Shown in pieces: positions 8,602-18,184 of a stretch of DNA of 64,000 bases. Each line of letters begins with the position of its first letter. The stretch's first letter is position 1. Origin of the DNA: Shewanella aestuarii (GTDB lineage Bacteria; Pseudomonadota; Gammaproteobacteria; Enterobacterales; Shewanellaceae); contig NZ_CP050313.1 of assembly GCF_011765625.1 (NCBI RefSeq), forward strand, positions 740,501 through 804,500, in the 5' to 3' direction. The notes beneath the pieces were generated by a model, which did not search any database, was not told the DNA's origin, and saw only the letters and a program-made list of their open reading frames with translations. Made by a program: the position numbers and the translations under genes.

Positions 8602-10382
8602 AAGAACTTACTGCATTAGCGTCTCCTTTGTCACAAGGACAAGTGGAAAAGCTAAAACATCTCACATCAGAATTATCTGCCGTTCAGCTCGCTTGGGTGA
8701 GTGGATATCTTGCTGCTAGCGCTAATCAGGGGCAAACCTTAAGTGCAGACGTAGCCACTCAAGCCAGTGTTAGCCAAACCATTACCATTTTGTATGGTAG
8801 CCAAACGGGCAATGGCCGTGGCGTGGCGTCTGAATTGGCGGCTAAAGCACAGGCACAAGGTTACACGGTGAACCTAGCATCAATGGGCGATTACAATGTG
8901 CGCCAGTTGAAACAAGAAACCTTATTATTGGCTGTGGTGAGCACACATGGCGAAGGCGAAGCACCTGATGATGCGATGGAACTGCACAAGTTTTTAGCAT
9001 CAAAGCGCGCACCCAAATTAGATAACTTACATTATTCGGTATTGGCATTAGGTGATTCCAGCTATGAGTTTTACTGCCAAACCGGTAAAGACTTCGATGC
9101 TCGTTTTGCCGCATTAGGGGCCAAACAATTATTGCCGTTAGTTGAATGTGATGTTGATTACGAACAAGCTGCTGCTGATTGGCAAGACAGTGTGATTGAT
9201 GCAGTTAAACCACACATTCAAAGTGCAGGCGCCAGCGTTGTGTCAATTGCGTCATCGCAAACAGCAAGCAGTGAATATACTAAGCAAAACCCTTACACCG
9301 CTGAAGTATTAGTGAGCCAAAAATTAACTGGCCGGGACTCAGACCGTGATGTTCGCCATGTTGAAATTGATTTAGGTGAATCAGGTATTTCATATCAGGT
9401 AGGCGACGCCTTAGGTGTTTGGTTTAGTAACAACGCTAATCTGGTAGATGAAATTATTTCTAGTTTAGCATTGAATGCAGAAACCGAAGTAACCGTTGCT
9501 AAAGAGACATTAAGTTTATCTGCAGCATTAACTGACAAAAAAGAATTAACTCAGCTTTACCCTGGGTTGGTAAAAGCATGGGCCGAGTTGAGTGGCAGTG
9601 CCGAGTTATTGGCTATTGCTGAAGACAAAGAGCAAACACGTCAGTTTATTCTTAATCATCAATTAGCTGATTTAGTTAAAACCTATCCGGCTAAAATAAC
9701 AGCTGAACAATTGGTTGAAGTGTTACGTCCACTCACACCGCGTTTATATTCAATTGCCTCTAGCCAAGCTGAAGTTGATACCGAAGTCCATCTTACAGTG
9801 GCCTTAGTTGAAGATGAGCGCCAAGGCCAAGCACGTTTTGGTGGTGCATCTCACTTCTTAGCGTCAGCTGAAGAAGGCCAAGCTGTCAAAGTCTATGTCG
9901 AACCGAATAAACATTTCCGCTTACCAGACGATCCACAAACACCCGTCATTATGGTTGGCCCAGGTACTGGGGTCGCGCCCTTTAGAGCCTTTATGCAGCA
10001 ACGTGTTGCTGATGGTGTTAAAGGCAATAGCTGGTTGTTTTTTGGTAACCCACACTTTGAACAGGACTTCTTGTATCAAGTTGAATGGCAACAGTATTTG
10101 AAAAATGGCGACTTAAGCCGTTTAGATGTGGCGTTCTCGCGTGATCAAGCCGACAAAGTTTATGTGCAGCATCGTATTACAGAGCAAGCCGAGCAAGTTT
10201 GGCAATGGTTGCAAAATGGTGCGCATGTTTACATTTGTGGTGATGCTGAGCGTATGGCAAAAGATGTCCATCAAGCACTCGTTAATGTGGCAATCACTCA
10301 AGGTGGATTAAGCGCTGAAGCGGCTGAAAGCTACTTAGAAGAATTACGCAGCAACAAGCGTTACCAAAAAGATGTTTATTAA
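8592..10382 (+). CDS. cysJ: Sulfite reductase [NADPH] flavoprotein alpha-component
   Basis: Transfers electrons from NADPH through FAD and FMN to CysI in the cytoplasm, for reduction of sulfite to sulfide. An FMN-binding flavodoxin domain is seen at ~65-200 (TILYGSQTGNGRGVASELA, then LALGDSSYEFYCQTGKDFD). The FAD domain carries RLYSIASS, and the NADPH domain has GPGTGVAPFRAFMQQR and YICGDAERMAKDV. The end, LRSNKRYQKDVY, is typical of the family. Length 596 matches E. coli CysJ (599). The start ATG has AAGG 7 nt upstream, placed inside the leader ORF that overlaps it. It is first in cysJIH. Confidence 0.96.
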   Translation: MLLKELTALASPLSQGQVEKLKHLTSELSAVQLAWVSGYLAASANQGQTLSADVATQASVSQTITILYGSQTGNGRGVASELAAKAQAQGYTVNLASMGDYNVRQLKQETLLLAVVSTHGEGEAPDDAMELHKFLASKRAPKLDNLHYSVLALGDSSYEFYCQTGKDFDARFAALGAKQLLPLVECDVDYEQAAADWQDSVIDAVKPHIQSAGASVVSIASSQTASSEYTKQNPYTAEVLVSQKLTGRDSDRDVRHVEIDLGESGISYQVGDALGVWFSNNANLVDEIISSLALNAETEVTVAKETLSLSAALTDKKELTQLYPGLVKAWAELSGSAELLAIAEDKEQTRQFILNHQLADLVKTYPAKITAEQLVEVLRPLTPRLYSIASSQAEVDTEVHLTVALVEDERQGQARFGGASHFLASAEEGQAVKVYVEPNKHFRLPDDPQTPVIMVGPGTGVAPFRAFMQQRVADGVKGNSWLFFGNPHFEQDFLYQVEWQQYLKNGDLSRLDVAFSRDQADKVYVQHRITEQAEQVWQWLQNGAHVYICGDAERMAKDVHQALVNVAITQGGLSAEAAESYLEELRSNKRYQKDVY

Positions 10383-10500
10383 TCTTTAAGGTTAATTGGC
10401 ACCACATATTAGGCTTAGCTGCCGAGCGACAATTGCGACTGGATGAGTCATTACACAGCAATACTGCAGCTAAGTGATTATCGAATAAGAGGCGGTCACC

Positions 10501-12192
10501 ATGAGTGAGCAAAAGTTAGCAATAAACGAATATTTAAAAACCGACAGTAATTATCTGCGCGGGACTATCCAAGAAGGTCTAGACACCCAAGTAACCGGAT
10601 CATTTAGTGATGGCGATCAGCAATTAATTAAATTCCATGGCTTTTATCAGCAAGATGACCGTGACTTACGTAACGAACGTAAAGAGCAAAAACTAGAGCC
10701 TTTATATAGCTTTATGCTACGTGCTCGTGTGCCGGGTGGTATTTGTTCTCCTGCACAGTGGTTAGATGTGGATAAAATTTCATCCACCTTAACTACCTCA
10801 AATAGTATTCGTTTAACTACGCGTCAAACGTTTCAATATCATGGCATTCCAAAGCGTAACTTAAAAACCTTGATCCAAGGGTTAGACAGAGCTGCGCTGG
10901 ATTCGATTGCCGCTTGTGGTGACGTTAACCGCAACGTGATGTGTAACCCAAATCCTGTTGAGTCTAAGCTGCATCAACAAGCTTACGCCGTGGCTAAAGA
11001 GTTATCTGATCATCTTCTTCCGCATACGCGCGCTTATGCAGAAATCTGGTTAGATGAAGAAAAGCTACTCGACACCGAAACCCATGAACCGGTTTATGGC
11101 AAAACCTACTTGCCACGTAAGTTCAAAATGGCTGTGTCAGTGCCGCCAGATAACGATGTTGACGTGTATACCAATGACTTAGGCTTTGTGGCCGTTGCAG
11201 AACAAGGCGAGCTAATTGGCTTTAACTTAGTCGCAGGTGGCGGCATGGGCTCAACCCATGGTGATGTTGATACTTTCCCGCGCTTAGCAGATGACTTTGG
11301 ATTTATTAAAACCAATGATGTGATCAAATTTGCTGAAGCCGTAATGACAGTACAGCGTGACTGGGGTAACCGTGTGGTGCGAAAACGCGCCCGTTTAAAA
11401 TACACCATAGTTGACCACGGTTATGATGCCTTTAAAGCTGAAGTTGAAAAACGTGCGGGAGTTAAATTTGAGCCCAAGCGTGACGTGGTGATTGGTGACC
11501 GTGGCGATCGTTATGGCTGGGTAGAAGGGATCGACAATAAGTGGCATTTAACCTTATTCATTGAAAGCGGCCGTATTAAAGATACTCCAGGTAAAACCTT
11601 ACAAACCGGTTTACGTGAAATTGCCAAGATCCACAAAGGTGATTTCCGTATGACCTCTAATCAAAACATGATTATTGCCGGTGTGGCAGCAGAAGATAAA
11701 GCTGAAATTGAAGCTTTAGCCCGTAAGCATGGTTTGTTAGGTGAGGTGTTATCGACAACGCGTGGTCACTCTATCGCTTGTGTTGCACTACCTACCTGTT
11801 CGTTGGCTATGGCTGAAGCCGAGCGTTACTTCCCTGAGTTTATCGACCATATCGATGCACTACAGCAAAAGCATGGCATTGCCGAGCAAGCAATTGTGGT
11901 GCGTATGACAGGTTGTCCGAATGGTTGTGCCCGTCCTTTTGCGGCTGAAATTGGTTTAGTGGGTAAAGCGCCAGGGCGTTACAACTTGTATTTAGGGGCG
12001 AGTTTTGAAGGTACTCGATTAAACAAAATGTACAAAGAAAATATCCAAGAAGCTGAGATTTTATCAGAGTTGGATAGTTTATTTGGTCGTTATGCCGCAG
12101 AGCGCGACGCCGGTGAAACCTTTGGTAACTTCACTGTGCGTATAGGCGTTGTAAAAGCGGTTAACGATGCAGCTAAGGACTTTCATGGGTGA
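10501..12192 (+). CDS. cysI: Sulfite reductase [NADPH] hemoprotein beta-component
   Basis: Siroheme and 4Fe-4S enzyme subunit carrying out six-electron reduction of sulfite to sulfide. The shared cluster/siroheme ligand cysteines are visible as [13 protein letters not shown] and [11 protein letters not shown] in the C-terminal third. Two ferredoxin-nitrite/sulfite reductase half repeats are present, including [11 protein letters not shown]. Length 563 compares with 570 in E. coli. It lies 118 bp after cysJ and 6 bp before cysH. Siroheme could come from the cobA product at 17.3 kb. Confidence 0.96.
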   Translation: MSEQKLAINEYLKTDSNYLRGTIQEGLDTQVTGSFSDGDQQLIKFHGFYQQDDRDLRNERKEQKLEPLYSFMLRARVPGGICSPAQWLDVDKISSTLTTSNSIRLTTRQTFQYHGIPKRNLKTLIQGLDRAALDSIAACGDVNRNVMCNPNPVESKLHQQAYAVAKELSDHLLPHTRAYAEIWLDEEKLLDTETHEPVYGKTYLPRKFKMAVSVPPDNDVDVYTNDLGFVAVAEQGELIGFNLVAGGGMGSTHGDVDTFPRLADDFGFIKTNDVIKFAEAVMTVQRDWGNRVVRKRARLKYTIVDHGYDAFKAEVEKRAGVKFEPKRDVVIGDRGDRYGWVEGIDNKWHLTLFIESGRIKDTPGKTLQTGLREIAKIHKGDFRMTSNQNMIIAGVAAEDKAEIEALARKHGLLGEVLSTTRGHSIACVALPTCSLAMAEAERYFPEFIDHIDALQQKHGIAEQAIVVRMTGCPNGCARPFAAEIGLVGKAPGRYNLYLGASFEGTRLNKMYKENIQEAEILSELDSLFGRYAAERDAGETFGNFTVRIGVVKAVNDAAKDFHG

Positions 12193-12198
12193 TTTATT

Positions 12199-12972
12199 AT
12201 GGTTCAGGTAGCCACAGCTACAGCCCAAACCTCAATTAGCCCTGAGCAATTAGTTCAATTGCTCAGGGCGCCAAAAGAGGTGCAACAAGTTGAACTGGAC
12301 TCGATAAACCAGTTTTTATCTGGGCTGACAGCACAGCAACGTGTGGCATGGGGGCTGGCATTTTTGCCGGGCGAGCATGCTTTATCGTCAAGTTTTGGTA
12401 TTCAAGGTGCAGTGATGCTGCATTTGGTGACTCAGGTACAGGCTGATATTCCAGTTATTTTGACCGATACCGGATATTTGTTTCCAGAAACGTATCAGTT
12501 TATTGATGAGTTAACCCAAAGACTGAAGTTAAATTTGCAGGTTTATCGGGCTGAGCAAACTGCTGCTTGGCAAGAGGCAAGATTTGGTAAATTGTGGGAA
12601 CAAGGCATTGATGGTCTAGAGCAATATAATCGCATCAATAAAGTGGAACCGATGCAGCGTGCATTAGTTGAATTGAATGTCGGCACTTGGTTTGCTGGAT
12701 TGCGACGCAGCCAAGCCAGTACACGCGAGGCGCTACCTATTTTGGCTATACATGGAAACCGTTTTAAGTTGTTGCCGATTATTGAATGGACCAATAAAGA
12801 TGTGCATGTTTATTTAACTGAGCATGATCTGCCATACCACCCTTTATGGGAGCAAGGTTATGTTTCTGTGGGCGATACACACTCAAGTAAGCCGTTAGAA
12901 TTAGGGATGACAGAAGAGGAAACCCGTTTTAATGGTTTAAAACGCGAGTGTGGTTTGCATTATGAAATATAG
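12199..12972 (+). CDS. cysH: Phosphoadenosine phosphosulfate (PAPS) reductase
   Basis: Thioredoxin-dependent reduction of PAPS to sulfite. The PP-loop-like nucleotide-binding region is seen near [14 protein letters not shown] and [14 protein letters not shown]. The catalytic cysteine lies in the C-terminal RECGLHYEI motif. The extra cysteine pairs of the iron-sulfur APS-reductase type are absent, so this is the PAPS type. It is the last gene of cysJIH, 6 bp after cysI. Confidence 0.95.
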   Translation: MVQVATATAQTSISPEQLVQLLRAPKEVQQVELDSINQFLSGLTAQQRVAWGLAFLPGEHALSSSFGIQGAVMLHLVTQVQADIPVILTDTGYLFPETYQFIDELTQRLKLNLQVYRAEQTAAWQEARFGKLWEQGIDGLEQYNRINKVEPMQRALVELNVGTWFAGLRRSQASTREALPILAIHGNRFKLLPIIEWTNKDVHVYLTEHDLPYHPLWEQGYVSVGDTHSSKPLELGMTEEETRFNGLKRECGLHYEI

Positions 12973-13206
12973 CCCAGACGTGAGTGAACGCTAACTGACT
13001 GAATTTAAAATAACTATCCAAAAAGGGTTAATTTTTGTTTAAAAACTTAGGCAAAAATATCAATACTAGTCTACATTTTAATTCTTCCGTAGATGGTTTT
13101 TGTCGACACTTTAGGATTGTTTTTGCAGTCCAAGTACCTCCAAAAGCTTCGCTCGCATCCTCGAGCAAATTGATTGACTTGTTAGCGTATAAGCAATCAA
13201 ATTTTG

Positions 13207-13233
13207 GCCCCAACAAGCATTGCTTGTTGGGGC
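13207..13233 (+). terminator. Probable rho-independent terminator downstream of cysJIH
   Basis: GCCCCAACAAGCA paired with TGCTTGTTGGGGC, with almost no loop, followed by TTTATATT. It stands 235 bp after cysH with no other gene between. Confidence 0.6.
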
Positions 13234-13358
13234 TTTATATTATTGCCTATCTGTTTTTGAGCATATATTGCTTATGGTTCACCTTTACAATATTTGGGTA
13301 ACAGCAGGCATGACAACTTAATTGAGATCGCTAGCCATAGATTTGGACAATTGACTCT

Positions 13359-13795
13359 GATTTACTTCAAGTGCAAATGATCCAGCGAGACGCCGCAAGC
13401 ACGTCCGTGTGGGCTTAACCAAAACAAATAACATCCATGTTAAACAGCCAGTTCGGCACCCATGCCTCTCGCTCAGAAATGTTTCACTTAGTGAAACTTC
13501 GCCTTATTTTGGATACTCGCAGGCTCATCTGCACCCGAATTTTTGTTTCTTCGATTTGGCTTTATTGATTGCGTTTCGCATCAGATTTACTTCAAGTGCA
13601 AATGATCCAGCGAGACGCCGCAAGCACTTCCATGTGGGCTTAACCAAAACAAATAACATCCATGTTAAACAGCCAGTTCGGCATCCATGCCTTTCGCTCA
13701 GAAATGTTTCACTTAGTGAAACTTCGCCTTGTTTGGGATACTCGCTGACTCAATCTGCACCCGCATTATTATCTCTTCGATTTAGCTTTATAGAT
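13359..13795. repeat. Two tandem copies of a ~225-bp intergenic repeat
   Basis: Unit 1 (13359-13583) and unit 2 (from 13584) repeat with a 225-bp period and very high identity over the first ~190 bp, diverging toward their ends. Each unit holds a short palindrome, GTTTCACTTAGTGAAAC. A repetitive plus-strand frame of ~138 codons runs through both, but it has no ribosome binding site, a composition unlike its neighbours and simply follows the DNA repeat. I treat it as non-coding repeat DNA, not a gene. Confidence 0.75.
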
Positions 13796-13875
13796 GGCAG
13801 TCGTAACACAAGGTCTAGCTTGTAAAGGGGCATAAATCACGCTAGCTTCCAAAACAAACTCATACCAAATAAAGT

Positions 13876-13990
13876 CAAATCGAAGAGATGAATGTCCCGG
13901 TGTAGATACGGCTGAGGGTATCGAAAACAGGACGTTTTCGTTAAGCGGCCACGGATGGCGTAAAGCGTCCCGAAGCAGTATCTACAAAGG
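13876..13990. repeat. Hairpin-rich intergenic repeat element
   Basis: A self-complementary block: TAGATACGGCTGAGGG near 13904 is imperfectly complementary to CCCGAAGCAGTATCTA near 13970, with GAAAAC-AGGAC-GTTTTC inside. Its left edge (CAAATCGAAGAG) is the inverse of CTCTTCGATTT at the end of the adjacent 225-bp repeat. It is likely a non-coding repeat family of this genome. The remaining sequence to the next gene (13990-14330) shows nothing I can name. Confidence 0.5.
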
Positions 13991-14330
13991 GATTATTACC
14001 TATTTGATTTGAATTGATAAAACCTGAATAAAATTGCCACCCATTGTAAATGTCACTCTTGCCAATTTTCTACTAGGCTTTGCTGAGTATTAAACAAGGC
14101 GAGGATTAATAATGGCTGGCTAAATCTTCAAATCTTCTTCTGAGCTAAGATCAACCATTCACAATCATTATTAAATAGCTGCCTATGCTAATGCGCTAGG
14201 GGCGAATTAATGTTAATTTATTGAATTGTTTACCTGTGTATTTGAAAGATGAAATTAGGTACTTTTGAGCAACAGAACATTCCCATGACTCTCATGGAAG
14301 AGTGAATAAGTGAATAAATCGGAGTTATCA

Positions 14331-16049
14331 ATGAAAAAATTGGCCGTAGCTGCTGTGGTGTTAGCGATTGGAGCGGGTGCTTATTATGTGAGTCAGCAAC
14401 CTAATTCAGTAGTAAGTAATCCCGTAATAGATAACATCCCCGCTGATACCTTAATGTTTTCTGGGCAGTTAACGCCTTTTCCTGCGAAAGATTATTTAAC
14501 TAGTTTTGCCAGTAAATATCAGCAAACAGGTGTTGATGATTTAGCGATGTTTTCTGAGTATGACTTACCGCAAGAAAAGTTTTTAATGAGCTTGTATCAA
14601 CAGAATTTAAAGCTGTTAACCGAGCCAGAAAAATTTTTGGCGTATTACGGTTTAGCGGATTCATTCCAAAGCTATTTTTATACCTTAGGCGCTTTGCCGG
14701 TAATGAAGATTGAGATCGCCAATGCCGATGCATTTTGGGCAGAGCTTGATCGTGCAGAACAAGATAGCGGGCTAACGCATCAAGTACAAAGTATGGTGGG
14801 CATTGATTATCGAGCCTATTCATTACTTGATGACTCAGAAGAAGAACGTATTGATATTATCTTTGCTATCGATAAAGGTTGGTTAACGATTACCTTTAAT
14901 ACATCTTTTAATGCGCCTGAGTTGTTAGAAACTGCCTTAGGCGCTAAGCAAGTTGATAATCCGATCACCGCAACCACTATGTTGCAAGATATCATCCATA
15001 AACATGGATTTGCCAAAGACAGTGTTAGTTTTATCAATCATGTTGAGCTGATAAAAGGGCTCACCTCATTAGATGGCAACCGTTTGGCAAAACAAATTTC
15101 GAAACTGGCATCAAGTCAACAAGACGACCCCTTTGCAAAGCTTCGTTCGCCAGAATGTCAAAGCGAACTGATGTCGATTGCAAATAATTGGCCGCGCACG
15201 GTAATGGGATTCGATACTTATCTTATCAAGCCAACTGAAACCACTCTTGATTTACGTGCCGTGGTTGAAAGTCATAATCAGGTCATATTAGGGGCATTAA
15301 CCAAGCTTCGAGGTTTTATTCCCGATTTTGGAAAAGACGCGATTAATCATCTTCTGTCTGTTGGTGTTGGGATGGATGTGGGGCAATTAGCGCCAACCTT
15401 AAACACCATTTGGAAAGATTTACAAACCCCAGAATTTAGCTGTCAACTTTTAGCTGAAAGCCAATATGAATTGAAGCAGCTTAATCCTGCCATGATAGGC
15501 ATGTTTACGGGAATGGCAAACGGTGTAAAAGGAGTTAATCTTACCGTGCTAGATTATCAATTAGCGGAAGATAACTATGGTTCACCTATCGTTAATGAAC
15601 TTGATGCGTTGTTTTCTTTATCAGCAGACAATCCAACCATGTTGATTGAGATGGTTAAACCATTTTTTCCACCTTTAGCGCAGATTAACTTACCTAGTGA
15701 TGGCACAGCAGTCGATGTAACCTCGTTATTGATGTTACCCACTGAATTTCGCGTGCAAGCTAAAATGGCGCTTAAAGGTCAGCATTTAGTTGTGTATTCC
15801 GGCGATAAAGCCGAGCAATTAGCAGATAAGTTAGCGGAGCAAACATTAACCGCTAACGGATTAGTTAATGTTGGTGTTGATTATCAAAAAATGCTGACAC
15901 CACTCATTACCGCCATTGAGCAAAATGGTGAGCCGTTACCGGAAGAATTGTTAATGATGAAGGACTACAATATGCGGATCCAACTCTCTGTTGATGTGAC
16001 AGATAAAGGCATTGAAATTGGTTCTATGATGCAATCAAAAGCCCTTTAA
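14331..16049 (+). CDS. Conserved hypothetical protein with N-terminal membrane anchor or signal
   Basis: I do not recognise a functional family. The start at 14331 gives 572 residues and has GGAG 6 nt upstream; an alternative GTG at 14310 is weaker. The N-terminus (MKKLAVAAVVLAIGAGAYYV) is a signal anchor or uncleaved signal peptide. The rest is soluble, mixed alpha/beta with few cysteines, so a periplasm-facing protein is likely. The segment after the anchor, NIPADTLMFSGQLTPFPAKD, recalls periplasmic proteins of unknown role. It is monocistronic, flanked upstream by repeats and downstream by a strong bidirectional terminator. Confidence 0.75.
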   Translation: MKKLAVAAVVLAIGAGAYYVSQQPNSVVSNPVIDNIPADTLMFSGQLTPFPAKDYLTSFASKYQQTGVDDLAMFSEYDLPQEKFLMSLYQQNLKLLTEPEKFLAYYGLADSFQSYFYTLGALPVMKIEIANADAFWAELDRAEQDSGLTHQVQSMVGIDYRAYSLLDDSEEERIDIIFAIDKGWLTITFNTSFNAPELLETALGAKQVDNPITATTMLQDIIHKHGFAKDSVSFINHVELIKGLTSLDGNRLAKQISKLASSQQDDPFAKLRSPECQSELMSIANNWPRTVMGFDTYLIKPTETTLDLRAVVESHNQVILGALTKLRGFIPDFGKDAINHLLSVGVGMDVGQLAPTLNTIWKDLQTPEFSCQLLAESQYELKQLNPAMIGMFTGMANGVKGVNLTVLDYQLAEDNYGSPIVNELDALFSLSADNPTMLIEMVKPFFPPLAQINLPSDGTAVDVTSLLMLPTEFRVQAKMALKGQHLVVYSGDKAEQLADKLAEQTLTANGLVNVGVDYQKMLTPLITAIEQNGEPLPEELLMMKDYNMRIQLSVDVTDKGIEIGSMMQSKAL

Positions 16050-16064
16050 GTTGGCGTGACACTT

Positions 16065-16106
16065 CACCATAAAAAAACCTAGCAGATTGCTAGGTTTTTT
16101 ATGGTG
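16065..16106. terminator. Bidirectional terminator
   Basis: Long stem CACCAT-A7-CCTAGCA / TGCTAGG-T6-ATGGTG with a 3-nt loop. The A and T runs on both arms serve the gene ending at 16049 and also the converging pldA gene. Confidence 0.85.
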
Positions 16107-16140
16107 ATTGATTAATAGCATTAATCGTAATCAATAAATG

Positions 16141-16203
16141 CTTATTCTAGTGGGTGAAAATACCTGCTTTTTTATCAAGCACTTTTTACGCTATTTCGTT
16201 CAT
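16141..16203. repeat. Degenerate copy of the 59.2-kb MITE-like repeat
   Basis: Contains TTCTAG...GTGAAAATACCT, then TTTTTATCAAGCA and TTACGCTATTTC in the same order as in the complete element at 59197-59358. The inverted ends are not preserved. Confidence 0.4.
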
Positions 16204-16228
16204 TGATAGTCGGGAATAGCTACAAGGT

Positions 16229-17119
16229 TTAAAGAATATCATTGAGCGCAACACCAATACCAAAGCGTTGATTGTGATGATTATAATCAATCAAACTTTC
16301 ACCATATCCATTAAAGTATTGTGCATAAACTCGTAAGTTCCCCATAATTGGATAGCTCCAAGTGAACTCGACAGCGCCCTTGTTATCAGAAGATAAGTTA
16401 TTGCGAAGTAATACAATAAACCGATGGTCATTTAAGCCATACACTCCGGTTAATTCAAAATTGCCCATATAGTCATTAATATCTGGGTTGTCGTCACCAC
16501 GGGAGTCTGTTGGAAACTCTTTTTCGTCTTCAGGAATGCGCCACCAGACTTTTAAGCCTAAAGCAAACGGACCTCGGTCAAATACCATATTTCCATAAAT
16601 ACGATTCCAACTACGCGATAAAGGATCGGATTGACCATTAGACTGATGTACCACACCAAAGCCCCAAAAAGAATTGGTTAAGCCAGCTATTTGCCAATCA
16701 TTATTGAAAAGCATGAACATCTCAGGCTCATGATTTGTTTCTCTAAATGGTGATGACACTTCTTTATTGTAAACCTGCCAATATGACTGATTGGTATAAG
16801 CAAAAAACAGATGACCATTGTCGCCAAACACATTGTACCAAAGCGGGAATTTAAAGCTGATTTGGAATTTAGCTTCCATTTCATCAACATTGATATCTTG
16901 ATCAGGGTACTTTTCTTGAAAAGGTTTGTCATTCGGGCGAGTTTGATAAGTGACTGGCAAAATGTAATTGGCTTTATGCGGTGTAATTACAAACGGTTGC
17001 TCAGAGGTGGCGAGTTCGTCCTTTACTCTTTCTGCTACCAAAGAATCTTCGGCATGAACATGAAAGCTACAAATTAGCGTCGATAACGTAAATAGACATA
17101 GTGATAGAACATGCTTCAT
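16229..17119 (-). CDS. pldA: Outer-membrane phospholipase A1
   Basis: Outer-membrane beta-barrel enzyme hydrolysing phospholipids that reach the outer leaflet, active as a calcium-dependent dimer. The N-terminal signal peptide ends near FHVHA. The family catalytic motif is intact: GVVHQSNGQSDPLSRSWNR, giving His, Ser (HQS) and Asn (WNR). Length 296 compares with 289 in E. coli. The barrel ends in a short C-terminal strand (FGIGVALNDIL). It stands alone, convergent with the upstream hypothetical gene and divergent from cobA. Confidence 0.93.
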   Translation of the reverse strand: MKHVLSLCLFTLSTLICSFHVHAEDSLVAERVKDELATSEQPFVITPHKANYILPVTYQTRPNDKPFQEKYPDQDINVDEMEAKFQISFKFPLWYNVFGDNGHLFFAYTNQSYWQVYNKEVSSPFRETNHEPEMFMLFNNDWQIAGLTNSFWGFGVVHQSNGQSDPLSRSWNRIYGNMVFDRGPFALGLKVWWRIPEDEKEFPTDSRGDDNPDINDYMGNFELTGVYGLNDHRFIVLLRNNLSSDNKGAVEFTWSYPIMGNLRVYAQYFNGYGESLIDYNHHNQRFGIGVALNDIL

Positions 17120-17328
17120 ATTGAATATCCTAAGAATGTTAGTTTTATATGTGGCAATTGTAGCTGTAAAGCTTTGTTTTGTTGATATTGTTTTTTGTTT
17201 TTGTTGTTTATTTTGATTTTTAAATATCGCATATATCTAAAAGGAATAAAAACTAACTATTTACTATTATATATGGAATAAGTAAACCGCTATATTTGAT
17301 GCTAATTAAACACGTTGAGGTAAGTCAG

Positions 17329-18150
17329 ATGGAATTAGTATCAATACCAGGCCAACAAGTAAAAGGTAAAGTGTGGCTAGTTGGTGCAGGCCCTGGTGAT
17401 ATTGAGCTATTAACATTAAAAGCTTATCGTATATTAAAACATGCTGAAGTGGTACTTTATGATGCCCTTGTTAGCCAAGATATTTTGGATTTAATCCCTC
17501 ATAGCGCTGAAAAAATTGCTGTGGGAAAACGCGCAGGCAAGCATAGCGCCAGCCAAGATGAAATTAATCAATTATTAGTCACCAAAGCTTATACCCGTAA
17601 AAATGTTGTGCGTCTTAAAGGTGGCGACCCTTTTATATTTGGCCGTGGTGGCGAAGAGTTACAAACATTGGTTAGTGCCGGTGTGGCGTTTGAAGTGGTG
17701 CCAGGAATTACTGCTGCTAGTGGTACATCGGCCTATGCCGGAATTCCGTTAACCCATCGTGATCATGCTCAAGGGGTAACCTTTATTACCGGTCATTGCC
17801 AACTGGCCAGCCGCCCAATGGATTGGCAAGGCTATGCCAACCCGAACAATACTTTAGTTGTATACATGGGGATATTGAATGCCGATGTGATCAGTAATGG
17901 GCTAATTAATGCCGGGCGATCAGCGAGCACCCCAGTGGCTATCGTGTCTAAAGCAACGACTCAAGATCAGCAACAATTTATTGGCACCCTCGGTGAACTA
18001 GGTCAACTAGCCGCTGATCCCGCACTTCAAATGCCAGCATTAATGATTATCGGTGAGGTGGTGAGCTTAGCTGACAGTCTGAATTGGTTTGAGCCTAAGC
18101 AAATTGATGTAACTTCAGATCAAACGGCACAGCATAGCTATCAATATTAG
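17329..18150 (+). CDS. cobA: Uroporphyrinogen-III C-methyltransferase (SUMT)
   Basis: Adds two methyl groups from SAM to uroporphyrinogen III to form precorrin-2, the entry to siroheme and cobalamin. The SAM loop WLVGAGPGDIELLTLKA is near the N-terminus, followed by VLYDALVS, RLKGGDPFIFGRGGEE and VPGITAASGTSAYAGIPLTHR, all family signatures. The start at 17329 (273 residues) is chosen because GAGG lies 8 nt upstream; an earlier ATG at 17296 has none. It lacks the CysG ferrochelatase/dehydrogenase half. The nearby cysJIH suggests the main product use is siroheme for sulfite reductase. Confidence 0.94.
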   Translation: MELVSIPGQQVKGKVWLVGAGPGDIELLTLKAYRILKHAEVVLYDALVSQDILDLIPHSAEKIAVGKRAGKHSASQDEINQLLVTKAYTRKNVVRLKGGDPFIFGRGGEELQTLVSAGVAFEVVPGITAASGTSAYAGIPLTHRDHAQGVTFITGHCQLASRPMDWQGYANPNNTLVVYMGILNADVISNGLINAGRSASTPVAIVSKATTQDQQQFIGTLGELGQLAADPALQMPALMIIGEVVSLADSLNWFEPKQIDVTSDQTAQHSYQY

Positions 18151-18184
18151 AAGCTATTGCAGCCCGTTTGATATTCATTAATCA

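Noticed and set aside
13359..13800. Possible CRISPR array in the repeat region
   Set aside because: Only two units of ~225 bp, no short direct repeats with unique spacers and no cas genes.
13409..13825. A 138-codon repetitive frame on the plus strand
   Set aside because: It mirrors the 225-bp DNA repeat, has no ribosome binding site and no recognised protein features; treated as repeat DNA.
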